From Cellulomonas fimi (GTDB taxonomy: Bacteria; Actinomycetota; Actinomycetes; Actinomycetales; Cellulomonadaceae), in NCBI RefSeq assembly GCF_028583725.1, contig NZ_CP110680.1, positions 310,001 through 374,000 of the forward strand: a stretch of DNA of 64,000 nucleotides, read 5' to 3'. The notes below the pieces were generated by a model. The model was not told the DNA's origin. It did no database searches and worked only from the letters and a program-made list of their open reading frames with translations. Of the stretch, positions 25,264 to 33,490 are shown one piece after another. Position 1 is the stretch's first letter; every line of letters starts with the position of its first letter. A program made the position numbers and the translations under genes.

Positions 25264-26022
25264 GTGACGCACGACGCCTCCCCGCCGGCGGGCTGGTACC
25301 GGGACGGCCGCACGCACGGCGAGCTCCGCTGGTTCGACGGGGCGCGGTGGACCGGGCACACGACGCCCGACCCGGCGCACACCGAACCCGCGCGGACGCC
25401 GACGCCGGCCGCGCATGCACCGGCGGAGCGCTCGTCCACGCCCGCTCGACCCGCGTTCACGCCCTCGCAGCCTGCGTTCTCGCCGGCGCCGCCCGCGGTC
25501 GCGCCCGCCCGACCCGCGTCCTCGCCGGCTCAGCCCGCGTTCGCGCCCGCCCCGACCGCGTCGGTGCCGCCCTGGGAGACCGGGGGCGCGAGCACGTTCG
25601 GCCAGGTCCCCACGCGCCTGGGGCAGTCGCTGAACCTCGCCGACACCGTGTCCCAGGGAGCGGCGTACCAGCAGAACCGCCGCGACGAGGCGGCCGTGCG
25701 CCGCCGCAACGCGCTGTGGTTCGAGGTGGGCGGCGGGCTCCTGGCGTTCGCGCTGTCCGGTGCGCTGTGCCTCGTGACGCACGCGATCGTGGACACGGGC
25801 TCGATCGTGCTGGTCGTGCTCGGTCTCGGTCTCGTCGCGCGCGGCGTGCGGGGCTACCGGGACGCGGTCTTCCGGGGTGCGCCGCCGCTCACCCCGGTGG
25901 GCTGGACGGCCGTCGGTGTGGCCGCGCTCGTCGCGGTCGGGCTCGCGGTCGGCGGACCCGTCGCGAGCGCGACGAGAGCGGTGCAGGACGTGCGGGACGC
26001 GGTGGAGGTCAGCCTCAACTGA
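25264..26022 (+). CDS. DUF2510-containing membrane protein
   Basis: A 252-residue protein. The N-terminal DUF2510 motif is [25 protein letters not shown] (residues 8 to 32, shown here only by its W-Y-D and W-FDG-W-T pattern). Next is a Pro/Ala linker with SQPAF-like pentads, then a short helix [17 protein letters not shown] and three membrane helices (about 155-180, 183-200, 215-240). DUF2510 is common at the cytoplasmic start of actinobacterial membrane proteins; function unknown. GTG 25264 lies six nt after GACGAT (25252-25257), a leaderless start. Confidence 0.85.
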   Translation: MTHDASPPAGWYRDGRTHGELRWFDGARWTGHTTPDPAHTEPARTPTPAAHAPAERSSTPARPAFTPSQPAFSPAPPAVAPARPASSPAQPAFAPAPTASVPPWETGGASTFGQVPTRLGQSLNLADTVSQGAAYQQNRRDEAAVRRRNALWFEVGGGLLAFALSGALCLVTHAIVDTGSIVLVVLGLGLVARGVRGYRDAVFRGAPPLTPVGWTAVGVAALVAVGLAVGGPVASATRAVQDVRDAVEVSLN

Positions 26023-26150
26023 CGGGCGCCCGTCGCTCCCATGTGCCGCAGGTCGCACGCGCCCCAGGAACTCCCGCGGCGACACGCGCGTTGGTGTGTG
26101 TCGAACGGGTCCCCTACCTGGAGAGAGATGGACGGCGGCAGTAGTCCCTA

Positions 26151-26186
26151 CCCACCCCACCGACGACGACGACCGGTGAGGGTGGG
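26151..26186 (+). promoter_or_regulatory. Leader hairpin occluding the start of the first CNNM gene
   Basis: CCCACCC and CACCG (26151-26162) pair with CGGTG (26174-26178) and GGGTGGG (26180-26186), leaving a one-nt bulge and an 11-nt loop. The 3' arm is the purine-rich ribosome-site region and includes the first base of the GTG start. Near-direct repeats GTCCCCTACC and GTCCCTACCC lie just upstream (about 26109 and 26144). The leader could switch translation on and off. Confidence 0.5.
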
Positions 26187-27589
26187 TGAGCACTGAGATG
26201 TGGGTGCTGTCCCTGCTCGTCGGCATGCTCGTGGTGCTCGCGATCACCGCGGCCACGGGCTGGTTCGTGGCGCAGGAGTTCGCGTACATGGCCGTGGACC
26301 GGTCGCGCCTCGGTGCGCGCACCGCGGCCGGCGACCCCGCGGCCCGTCGTGCGCTCGCGGTCACGAAGCGCACGTCCTTCATGCTGTCGGGCGCGCAGCT
26401 CGGCATCACCGTCACCGGCCTGCTCGTCGGGTACGTCGCGGAGCCGCTCATCGGCGAGTCCCTCGGCGAGGCGCTGGGCGGCGTCGGCGTCCCGACGGGC
26501 GTCGGGATCGCGGTCGGCACGGTGCTCGCGCTGCTGTTCTCGACGCTCGTGCAGATGGTGTTCGGCGAGCTGTTCCCGAAGAACCTCGCGATCGCTCGCC
26601 CCGAGCCGGTCGCGGTCGCGCTCGCGGCGTCGACGACGCTCTACCTGCGCATGATGGGCTGGCTGATCCGCGTGTTCGACTCCGCGTCGAACGCGCTCCT
26701 GCGCCTGCTGCGCATCGAGCCGGTCCACGACGTCGAGCACTCCGCGACCGTCCGCGACCTCGAGCACATCGTCGCCGAGTCCGCGCAGTCCGGTGACCTG
26801 CCGACCGAGCTCTCCGTGCTCCTCGACCGCATCCTCGACTTCCCCGAGCGCGACGTCGAGCACGCGATGGTGCCGCGCTCGCGCGTCGACGTCGTGCGTC
26901 CCGACGACACCGTCGGCGACCTGCGCCTGCGCATGAGCACCGGCCACTCGCGCTACCCCGTCGTGTCCGACGACGAGGACGTCCTCGGCGTCGTGCACCT
27001 GCAGGACGTCCTGGCGACGACCGAGCCCGACGACACCCCCGTCGCGACGCTGCTGCGCCCGCCGGTCCTCGTGCCCACGTCGATGGCCCTGCCTGACGCG
27101 CTGCGCGCGCTGTCCGGCACGAACCAGCTCGCGTGCGTGCTCGACGAGTACGGCGGCCTCGCGGGCGTCGTCACGGTCGAGGACCTCGCCGAGGAGCTCG
27201 TCGGGGAGATCACCGACGAGCACGACCCGGTCACCGGCGCCGCGCCCGTCCTCGACGACGGTGCGTGGGTCATGCCCGGCGACGTGCACCTCGACGAGGT
27301 CGAGCGCGCGATCGGCCGCGACCTGCCGCGCGGCGACGTCGAGACCATCGCGGGTCTCGTCATCGAGGCGCACGGCGCGCTGCCGCCCGTCGGGACCAGC
27401 GTGCTGGTGCTGCTGCCCGCCGACCCGGCGGAGCTCGCGCACGCCGACCGGGTCGAGGAGGTGTGGATGCGCGTCGACGTGCTCGAGGTCGACCGCCACG
27501 TCCCCGCGACGGTCCGCGTGACCGTGCCCGCCGAGCCGCCGCCCACCGCCGCCGAGATCGCGGCCGCGACGTCGGAGGAGGCCCGATGA
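26186..27589 (+). CDS. CNNM/CorC family transporter (hemolysin C type), paralogue 1
   Basis: A 467-residue protein with the full architecture: CNNM transmembrane domain (residues 1-195, including GAQLGITVTGLLVGYVAEP and FGELFPKNLAIARPEP), a CBS pair (about 210-335, e.g. MVPRSRVDVVRPDDTVGDL and LACVLDEYGGLAGVVTVED) and a C-terminal CorC_HlyC domain (DDGAWVMPGDVHLDEVERAI). Family members move or sense Mg2+/Co2+. GTG 26186 is buried in a strong hairpin. The stop overlaps the next paralogue by 4 nt (ATGA). Confidence 0.9.
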   Translation: MSTEMWVLSLLVGMLVVLAITAATGWFVAQEFAYMAVDRSRLGARTAAGDPAARRALAVTKRTSFMLSGAQLGITVTGLLVGYVAEPLIGESLGEALGGVGVPTGVGIAVGTVLALLFSTLVQMVFGELFPKNLAIARPEPVAVALAASTTLYLRMMGWLIRVFDSASNALLRLLRIEPVHDVEHSATVRDLEHIVAESAQSGDLPTELSVLLDRILDFPERDVEHAMVPRSRVDVVRPDDTVGDLRLRMSTGHSRYPVVSDDEDVLGVVHLQDVLATTEPDDTPVATLLRPPVLVPTSMALPDALRALSGTNQLACVLDEYGGLAGVVTVEDLAEELVGEITDEHDPVTGAAPVLDDGAWVMPGDVHLDEVERAIGRDLPRGDVETIAGLVIEAHGALPPVGTSVLVLLPADPAELAHADRVEEVWMRVDVLEVDRHVPATVRVTVPAEPPPTAAEIAAATSEEAR

Positions 27590-28596
27590 GCCCGCTCGTC
27601 GTCGCCGTCGTGACCGTCGCGCTCATCGCGCTGTCGGCGTTCTTCGTCGCGGTCGAGTTCGCGTCGCTGGCCGCGAAGCGGCACCGTCTGGAGGACGACG
27701 CGTCGACGAGCCGCTCGGCGCGCGCCGCGCTGCGCTCGTCCGGCGAGCTCACCGTCCTGCTCGCGGGTGCGCAGCTCGGCATCACCGCGTGCACCCTCGC
27801 GCTCGGCGCGATCACCAAGCCGGCGGTGCACCACTGGCTGACCCCGCTGTTCGAGTCGTGGGGCCTGGCCGCGTGGGTGTCGGACGTCGCCGGGTTCGTG
27901 CTCGCGCTCGTCGTCGTGACGTTCCTGCACCTCGTCGTCGGGGAGATGGCGCCGAAGTCGTGGGCCATCGCGCACCCCGAGTCGTCGGCGACGCTCCTCG
28001 CGCTGCCGATGCGCGCCTTCATGTGGGCGACGCGGCCGCTGCTGCGCGGGCTCAACGAGGCCGCGAACTGGTGCCTGCGCAAGGTCGGCGTCGAGCCGAC
28101 CGACACGGTCGCGAGCGGGCAGAACCCCGACGACCTGCGTCACCTCGTCGAGCACTCCGCGAACGTCGGCGCGCTCGACGCCGCCTACTCCGCGCAGGTC
28201 ACGGGCGCGCTCGACCTGCAGACGCTCACCGTCGCGGACCTCGCGCGCGCCGACCGCGACCCCACCGCGGTCCCGGCGGGCGCGACCGCCGCGGACGTGC
28301 GGGCGGCGACCCGGGCGACCGGGCACCTGCGGGTGCTCGTCGGCGGCCGGGACGACCTGACCGGTGTCGTGCACGTGCGCGACACCCTCGTGCGCGGCGA
28401 CGACGAGCCCGTCGACGACCTCGTCCGTCCGGTCCTGACCCTCGACGCGGCGACGCCCGTCTACGAGGCGCTCACGCAGATGCGCGAGCAGCGCCAGCAC
28501 CTCGCGGTCCTGCGGGACGGTGCGCGGTTCGCGGGCGTCGTGACGCTCGACGACCTCGTCGCCCGCCTCTTCCCGCGGGTCGCCGACGCGGCCTGA
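27586..28596 (+). CDS. CNNM/CorC family transporter, paralogue 2 (no CorC_HlyC domain)
   Basis: A 336-residue protein: CNNM membrane domain (FFVAVEFASLAAKRHRLED, GAQLGITACTLALGAITKP, HLVVGEMAPKSWAIAHPES) followed by a CBS pair (about 220-330, ending FAGVVTLDDLVARLFP). It lacks the C-terminal CorC_HlyC domain of its neighbour, as usual for the second gene of such tandem pairs in actinobacteria, which may form a heteromer. ATG 27586 overlaps the preceding stop (ATGA) and has GGAGGAG 5-11 nt upstream. Confidence 0.9.
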   Translation: MSPLVVAVVTVALIALSAFFVAVEFASLAAKRHRLEDDASTSRSARAALRSSGELTVLLAGAQLGITACTLALGAITKPAVHHWLTPLFESWGLAAWVSDVAGFVLALVVVTFLHLVVGEMAPKSWAIAHPESSATLLALPMRAFMWATRPLLRGLNEAANWCLRKVGVEPTDTVASGQNPDDLRHLVEHSANVGALDAAYSAQVTGALDLQTLTVADLARADRDPTAVPAGATAADVRAATRATGHLRVLVGGRDDLTGVVHVRDTLVRGDDEPVDDLVRPVLTLDAATPVYEALTQMREQRQHLAVLRDGARFAGVVTLDDLVARLFPRVADAA

Positions 28597-28603
28597 CGGA
28601 CGC

Positions 28604-29854
28604 CTACGCCGTCGCCCGGTCGCCCTCGGGGGCCCGGGCGGCGGCCTGCGCGCGCCGGGCCACGGCGACGTCACCGAGGATCACGGCGAGCAGCACGCCG
28701 TTCGCGAGCCACGACAGCGTGAGCGGCGTGGCGACCGGCGCGAGCAGCACGAGCGCGAGCGCCGCGACGACGCCACCGAGGTGCCAGACGGACCAGCGGC
28801 CGCCCGTCGCGCGTCGGAACAGCGCGTTGCCCAGCAGGTAGACGGCGGCCGCGCCGCACATGATCCACGCGGTCCAGCCGTCGGTCGCGCCGTGGTGCCC
28901 CTCCGGGTGCAGAAGCACCAGCTCGTCGGCGACGGCGGTCGCGACGATGCCCATGACCAGCAGGAACGGCACGTTCGTGTACGCGGTCTGCGCGACCATG
29001 CCCGTCTCGTCGCGCGACGCGAAGTACTCCGCAGCACGCCGCTCGGACCGGTCGAAGAACAGCAGCCACATGAGCAGGGTCGACGTGAACGCCGCGAGGA
29101 ACGCCACGACCGTCACCGGCGTCACCGGCAGGTCCCCGAACGCGGTGCCCGTGACGATGATCGACTCGCCCAGGCTGATGATCATGAACAGCGCGACGCG
29201 CTCGGCCATGTGGTCGCCGCGCACCTCCCACGTCGTCGCGTTCGTCGAGCGCATCCCCGGCACCCAGAACATCGACCGCGGTCCCGCCATGTCGATCACG
29301 GCCGCCACAGCCCACAGCAGCAGCCGCTGCTCCTCCAGCAGCGCGCCCGCGACCCAGAACACGCCCGACACCGACAACCACACGGTGATGCGCACGAAGT
29401 TCACCGCGTTGACCGGCCAGTGCCGCCCCATCGCCCACGCCGTGAAGAGGGTCCGCCCGACCTGGATCGTCACGTAGGGGACGGCGAACAGCAGCGCCTT
29501 GTCGCCGAACGCCTCGGGGATCGCGCTCGACATCAGCAGGCCCAGCAGCATGAGGACGATGAGCATCGCCCGCACCGGCAGCCGCTCGGGGTCCAGCCAG
29601 TTCGTCACCCACGTGGTGTCGATCCACAGCCACCAGATCGCCCAGCCGAGGATCAGCGTCTGGAGCAGGTGCTCGCCGTCCGGGTGCGCGATCAGCAGGT
29701 GCGACAGCTGCGTCACCGCGAACACGAACACGAGGTCGAAGAACAGCTCCACGTACCCGACGCGGCTGCCGTCGTGCCCGTCGCCGTGCCGCAGCACGTC
29801 GGCCCGCATGCCGAACCGTCCGCCGCCCGTGCCCAGTCGCCCGGTGCTCGTCAT
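28604..29854 (-). CDS. Low temperature requirement A (LtrA) family membrane protein
   Basis: A 416-residue polytopic protein with the LtrA marks VGYVELFFDLVFVFAVTQLSH, DHMAERVALFMIISLGESI and LFFDRSERRAAEYF, and about ten to twelve membrane helices. The family takes its name from a Listeria low-temperature mutant; the molecular function is unknown. ATG 29854 lies seven nt after CAGGAT (minus strand, 29862-29867), a leaderless start. It converges with the second CNNM gene, 7 nt apart, with no terminator seen between them. Confidence 0.88.
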   Translation of the reverse strand: MTSTGRLGTGGGRFGMRADVLRHGDGHDGSRVGYVELFFDLVFVFAVTQLSHLLIAHPDGEHLLQTLILGWAIWWLWIDTTWVTNWLDPERLPVRAMLIVLMLLGLLMSSAIPEAFGDKALLFAVPYVTIQVGRTLFTAWAMGRHWPVNAVNFVRITVWLSVSGVFWVAGALLEEQRLLLWAVAAVIDMAGPRSMFWVPGMRSTNATTWEVRGDHMAERVALFMIISLGESIIVTGTAFGDLPVTPVTVVAFLAAFTSTLLMWLLFFDRSERRAAEYFASRDETGMVAQTAYTNVPFLLVMGIVATAVADELVLLHPEGHHGATDGWTAWIMCGAAAVYLLGNALFRRATGGRWSVWHLGGVVAALALVLLAPVATPLTLSWLANGVLLAVILGDVAVARRAQAAARAPEGDRATA

Positions 29855-29908
29855 GGCCGCGATCCTGCCAGCAGCGACGTCGCGTGCCGAGGGTCACGTG
29901 GTTCCGGT

Positions 29909-29938
29909 TTGGGGACTGGCCGGTCGTCCCTGTATCGT
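29909..29938 (+). promoter_or_regulatory. Promoter of tRNA-Arg(ACG)
   Basis: TTGGGG (29909-29914) and TATCGT (29933-29938) with an 18-nt spacer, 23 nt before the tRNA. Confidence 0.6.
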
Positions 29939-29961
29939 TCAGGACGGCCCGCGAGGGTCAC

Positions 29962-30034
29962 GCGCCCGTAGCTCAATGGATAGAGCATCTGACTACGGAT
30001 CAGAAGGTTGGGGGTTCGAGTCCCTCCGGGCGCA
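29962..30034 (+). tRNA. tRNA-Arg(ACG)
   Basis: Acceptor GCGCCCG (29962-29968) pairs with CGGGCGC (30027-30033); anticodon stem TCTGA/TCAGA with loop CTACGGA, anticodon ACG (read as ICG). T-loop GGTTCGAGTCC; discriminator A at 30034; CCA not encoded. The last 12 bases are part of the 15-bp duplication made by the neighbouring IS insertion, but the tRNA itself is intact. Confidence 0.96.
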
Positions 30035-30037
30035 CAG
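30023..30037. repeat. Left target-site duplication of the IS481 element
   Basis: CCTCCGGGCGCACAG, identical to 31337-31351. It contains the 3' acceptor strand of tRNA-Arg plus three bases. Confidence 0.85.
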
Positions 30038-30040
30038 TGT

Positions 30041-30079
30041 GATGACGCGGGACATCGTTGATAGATGTCCCGCGTCATC
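30041..30079. terminator. Perfect 16-bp palindrome at the left IS end
   Basis: GATGACGCGGGACATC (30041-30056) pairs with GATGTCCCGCGTCATC (30064-30079) around the loop GTTGATA, followed by GTTTATA on the plus strand. It lies 7 nt after tRNA-Arg and 2 nt beyond the transposase stop, so it could end transcription from both sides. Confidence 0.65.
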
Positions 30080-30081
30080 GT

Positions 30082-31263
30082 TTATAGAGGAGAGCCCGGC
30101 CATCGGCCGGCCTCTCGTTCGTTGTTGCGCCAGTAGGTGCGGGTCGGGTCGATGGTGCAGGTGGCCAGGATCTCGCCGGTGTGTCGGGCGATGACGGTGG
30201 CTGTGGTCTCGTCGATGAGGACCAGGACGGAGGTGCCGCGGTGGGCGGCGCCGATGCCGAGGTGGTGCATGCGACCGGCGCGGCGCAGGGAGATCTTGCC
30301 GTTCGTGCCGACGTGGTCGAAGCGCAGCCGGTAGTGCCCGGCGATGGTGGTGCCGGCTGGTCGAGCCTTGGGGCGGGCGTGGTAGGTGTCGTGCGGGGTG
30401 GCTCGGTCCAGGGCGCGGTGCGGGCGGGCGGTGTTGTAGAGCGCGCGGAAGGCATCGAGCTGGGCTTGTAGCGCGGGTAGGTCGGCGGCTGGTGGCTGGT
30501 GTGCGAGCCAGTTCTTCAGGGTCTGGTGGAAGCGTTCGATCTTGCCCTGGGTCTGCGGGTGGTTCGGGTGGCCGTTCTTCTGCTGGATGCCCAGGGCGTG
30601 CAGCAGGTACTCGAACGCGTTGCGTCCGCCGGTGAACCTCGAGGTGTAGACCGAGCCGTTGTCGGTCAGCGTGGAGGCGGGCGGTCCGTAGGCGTTGATG
30701 CAGGTCGTGAAGGTCTCGACGACGAGTGTGCCGGTGACGCGGGGGTGGGCGGTGCAGGCCAGCAGGTAGCGGGAGTGGTCATCGAGCCAGTTCAGGATCT
30801 CGGTGTCGGTGCCGTCGGCCAGGGGCCAGTGGGTGAAGTCGGACTGCCAGGTCTCGTTGGGTTGTTCGGCGGCGAAGCGGCGCAGCGAGGAGCGGGGGCG
30901 TTTGCGCGGCTCGGACACGATGAGCTGCTCGGCGTGCAGGACGCGGCGGATGGTGGACGGCGCCGGCGGGTCCAGTCCTTCGGCGGCCAGGTGCCAGGCG
31001 ATGGTCACCGGGCCGGCGTCCAGGCCGTCGACGGTCAACTTCTCGCGCAGCTCGACGATCCGGGTGCGCACGTGCTCGCTGGTCGCGTTCGGGTTGCTGC
31101 GGGGGCGTCTCGAGCGCGGCTCCAGACCGTCCAGGCCGTCGGCTTCGTAGCGCTGCACGAGGGTGTGGACCCACTGCCATGACACCTCGAACCGGCGGGC
31201 GGCCTCCGCCTTGGTCAGGCCCTGCTCGACGACGGACAGCACGATGACCTTGGCCTTCGACAT
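30082..31263 (-). CDS. IS481-family transposase
   Basis: A 393-residue DDE transposase. The N-terminus carries HTH segments (LTKAEAARRFEVSWQWVHTLV, TIAWHLAAEGLDPPAPSTIRR). The integrase core shows the triad: first Asp in ETWQSDFTHWPLADG, second in STLTDNGSVYTSRF, Glu in GKIERFHQTLKNWL. It is full length with no frameshift, so it may be active. ATG 31263 was chosen because the ORF aligns from MSKAKVIVLSVVEQGL. It is transcribed toward the tRNA. Confidence 0.95.
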   Translation of the reverse strand: MSKAKVIVLSVVEQGLTKAEAARRFEVSWQWVHTLVQRYEADGLDGLEPRSRRPRSNPNATSEHVRTRIVELREKLTVDGLDAGPVTIAWHLAAEGLDPPAPSTIRRVLHAEQLIVSEPRKRPRSSLRRFAAEQPNETWQSDFTHWPLADGTDTEILNWLDDHSRYLLACTAHPRVTGTLVVETFTTCINAYGPPASTLTDNGSVYTSRFTGGRNAFEYLLHALGIQQKNGHPNHPQTQGKIERFHQTLKNWLAHQPPAADLPALQAQLDAFRALYNTARPHRALDRATPHDTYHARPKARPAGTTIAGHYRLRFDHVGTNGKISLRRAGRMHHLGIGAAHRGTSVLVLIDETTATVIARHTGEILATCTIDPTRTYWRNNEREAGRWPGSPL

Positions 31264-31336
31264 GGTCGATCGTCGCGGCCCGGCCGGTATCAACGATGTC
31301 GCGACTCACCTATCAACGATGTCGTGAACCACAACA

Positions 31337-31351
31337 CCTCCGGGCGCACAG
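31337..31351. repeat. Right target-site duplication of the IS481 element
   Basis: Second copy of CCTCCGGGCGCACAG; continuing sequence leads into the displaced tRNA-Arg terminator. Confidence 0.85.
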
Positions 31352-31367
31352 GTCAGTGTTTGACTGA

Positions 31368-31400
31368 GAGCCCCCACCCGGATCATCCCGGTGGGGGCTC
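31368..31400 (+). terminator. Original terminator of tRNA-Arg, displaced by the IS
   Basis: GAGCCCCCACC (31368-31378) pairs perfectly with GGTGGGGGCTC (31390-31400), 11-nt loop, followed by TTCGC. Without the 1299-bp element and one repeat copy it would lie about 19 nt behind the tRNA. Confidence 0.8.
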
Positions 31401-31566
31401 TTCGCATCCCGGCTCGACCTCGTGACGCGCCCCCCGCACTCAGCTCCGACGCAGCAGCCGTGCGTCGTCGGGCGGTATCACCCGGCGGGCGAATGCCTCC
31501 TCTCCAGGTGCGATGAGGACGGCGTGAGGCTGGCGAACGCGCCCGCACCGCGGGACCGAGGGCATC

Positions 31567-32370
31567 ATGAGCGGCGAGCCGGCTCAGGAACGACCGTCAC
31601 CCGCGCGGCGAGGGGCGTGGCGCGCGCAGATCGTGGTGCCGGTCGTCGTCGCGGTCCTCGGCGCGCTCCTGGTGACGGCCCTGACACCGCTCGGCGACCT
31701 CCTGGCTGAGCTGGTCGCCCCGACGCGTGCCACGGTCACGGGCGTCGTCATGCTCGGCGAGGCACCGCTCGAGGGCGCGACGGTGACGCTCGACGGCGAG
31801 ACCTCCGTGACGACGCGCTCGGACGGCGCGTTCACCCTGGACGACGTCCGGGCGGGAGACCACCAGGTGCTCGTCGAGGCGCGAGCGGTCGAGCCGCGCG
31901 AGACGGACTTCGTCGTGGCGCGCGGGGACGAGGAGCGCGCGCTCGAGACGATCACGGTCGAGCCGACCTACCGGCTCGCCGTCGACGCCGACATCGTCCC
32001 CGGCAGCCGCACGGTGTCCTACGACGTCAGCGTGTGGGTGGACGCCGCGGCGCCGGACCTCGACCGCGTCGACACCGTCACCTACACGCTGCCCTCGTAC
32101 CTGTCGCCGGTTCCTGTCACCGGCGGGACGCGTGCGCAGTCGTTCTGCTACCGCCTGCAGACGACCGTCCCTGTCGACGAGCTCGTCGACCTCGGCACGC
32201 CGTCGACCATCACGGCACAGCTCGCGGTCGCCGACGGACCGCCGATCGGGCTCAGCTCGCTCGACGCCGTGGTGGCACAGCGACCGCCGGACTGCCTGAC
32301 GGTGCAGGCCGCGGACAGCGAGACCGGCGACGGCGACCGGTCGAGCGGCGGCGATCGACTCTCACGCTGA
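31567..32370 (+). CDS. Membrane-anchored protein with Ig-like and possible pYEATS domain
   Basis: A 267-residue protein: short cytoplasmic N-terminus, one membrane helix (residues 20-45, IVVPVVVAVLGALLVTAL), then a carboxypeptidase-regulatory-like/Ig domain (TVTGVVMLGEAPLEGATVTL, SDGAFTLDDVRAGDHQVLV) and a C-terminal ~130-residue beta domain (TVTYTLPSYLSPVPV, SFCYRLQTTVPVDEL, PSTITAQLAV). The last part resembles prokaryotic YEATS-like domains seen next to conflict and signalling effectors, but the match is weak. ATG 31567 has a GAGGG motif upstream. The 31401-31566 gap shows nothing. Confidence 0.65.
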   Translation: MSGEPAQERPSPARRGAWRAQIVVPVVVAVLGALLVTALTPLGDLLAELVAPTRATVTGVVMLGEAPLEGATVTLDGETSVTTRSDGAFTLDDVRAGDHQVLVEARAVEPRETDFVVARGDEERALETITVEPTYRLAVDADIVPGSRTVSYDVSVWVDAAAPDLDRVDTVTYTLPSYLSPVPVTGGTRAQSFCYRLQTTVPVDELVDLGTPSTITAQLAVADGPPIGLSSLDAVVAQRPPDCLTVQAADSETGDGDRSSGGDRLSR

Positions 32371-32446
32371 AGGTCGCCGCCTGAGCGGGCGGACGGGTCC
32401 GCGCCGACCCTGGTGCGTGGCGCGGTGACCTGGGACGATCCTGCGC

Positions 32447-33481
32447 ATGACCGTGCCCGTCCTCCGGCCGCCCGCGGCCGAGCTCGACCTCACACCTGCG
32501 TACGCGAGCTGGTCGCGACGGGTCGTCGCGGCGCTGCTCGATAGCGCCGTGCTGGGTGCGATCACGTGGTTCGCGGTCGGTGACGGGTCCGCGTCGCCCA
32601 CGCTCCAGCCGACGTTCGACATGGGTGCGACGCCGCAGAGCGCCGGCACGCCGTGGACGTCGTCGCTGGTCCTCGTCGGGGCGCTGCTCGCGATGCTCGT
32701 GCTCCAGGGCCTCACGGGGCAGACGCCCGGGCGCCGGGCCATGGGTGTCGCGGTCGTGCGGGCGACGCCCGACGGGCTCCCGCTCGACGGACGGCCGGGC
32801 GTGCTGCGGTCGGTCGGGCGCTGGTTCGCGCACCTGCTCGACGCGATCCTGCTGATCGGCTACCTGCGGCCGCTGTGGCACCGCGAGCGCCGGACGTTCG
32901 CCGACGGCCTCGCCCGGACGGTCGTGGTCCGGCGGCCCCGCTGGCCGATGGAGCACGACACCGCCGACGCGGTCCGGCGACGTCGCGCCCGGGCCGTCAC
33001 CGTGGGCGCGTACGTGCTGGTCGTCGTCGGTGTGCTCGCGGGTGTGCGGTGGGGGCAGTCGGGCGGTACGGAGCGGCTCGCGCAGGCCGAGTGCGGGCTG
33101 ACGGAGCAGACGCGCGGGCTGGCCGTGACGGTCGACGGTGCCGCCCTCGTCCTGGACCGGGAGTGGAGGGACGACCTCCGGCTGTGGCCCACGTTGAGCG
33201 GTCACCGCGCGGCCCGGCCCGCGACCCTGGCGCTCGAGCTGTCCTGGCGGGACGTCGCGCCGTCCGGTGACCCGTCGCGTCAGCTCGAGGTCCGCACCAC
33301 GACGGCCGCGGGCACCTCGGAGCACAGCGTCGACGTGACGGCGGGGTGGACGAGGATCCCGCTCGAACAGGTGAGGGCCGGGACCGTCGACGTCGAGGTG
33401 CTCGTCGACGGCAGGCTCCTGACCACGTGCTCCACGGCCGTCCCGACCGTCCCCGGCGACGGCGGCGGCGTCGAGGAGTAG
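32447..33481 (+). CDS. RDD-family membrane protein
   Basis: A 344-residue protein. Residues 18-165 are an RDD domain: YASWSRRVVAALLDSAVLGA with the Arg/Asp pair, LTGQTPGRRAMGVAVV and RTFADGLARTVVV; three helices. A fourth helix (about 185-200) is followed by an extracellular ~140-residue beta-rich domain with two Cys (AECGLTEQT, LLTTCSTAV) that could form a disulfide. RDD proteins are of unknown transport role. ATG 32447 follows GACGAT (32434-32439) by seven nt, a leaderless start. Confidence 0.87.
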   Translation: MTVPVLRPPAAELDLTPAYASWSRRVVAALLDSAVLGAITWFAVGDGSASPTLQPTFDMGATPQSAGTPWTSSLVLVGALLAMLVLQGLTGQTPGRRAMGVAVVRATPDGLPLDGRPGVLRSVGRWFAHLLDAILLIGYLRPLWHRERRTFADGLARTVVVRRPRWPMEHDTADAVRRRRARAVTVGAYVLVVVGVLAGVRWGQSGGTERLAQAECGLTEQTRGLAVTVDGAALVLDREWRDDLRLWPTLSGHRAARPATLALELSWRDVAPSGDPSRQLEVRTTTAAGTSEHSVDVTAGWTRIPLEQVRAGTVDVEVLVDGRLLTTCSTAVPTVPGDGGGVEE

Positions 33482-33490
33482 GTTCCCGGC

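Larger units (their letters stand above)
30038..31336 (-). mobile_element. IS481-family insertion sequence (1299 bp), complete
   Basis: The element carries one transposase gene and terminal inverted repeats of about 30 bp: left TGTGATGACGCGGGACATCG, right (reverse) TGTTGTGGTTCACGACATCG, both continuing TTGATAG. It is flanked by an identical 15-bp duplication. A second GACATCGTTGATA copy lies subterminally at the right end and a mirror at the left. Insertion is immediately downstream of tRNA-Arg, between the tRNA and its original terminator (31368-31400). Confidence 0.88.

Noticed and set aside
26023..26185. Known M-box or yybP-ykoY riboswitch
   Set aside because: I could not find the conserved loop sequences of either class; only a start-occluding hairpin is supported.
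29962..30034. tRNA-Arg as an integration site of an ICE or phage
   Set aside because: The repeated tRNA end is explained by the 15-bp IS481 target duplication; no integrase gene or second att-like repeat is visible.
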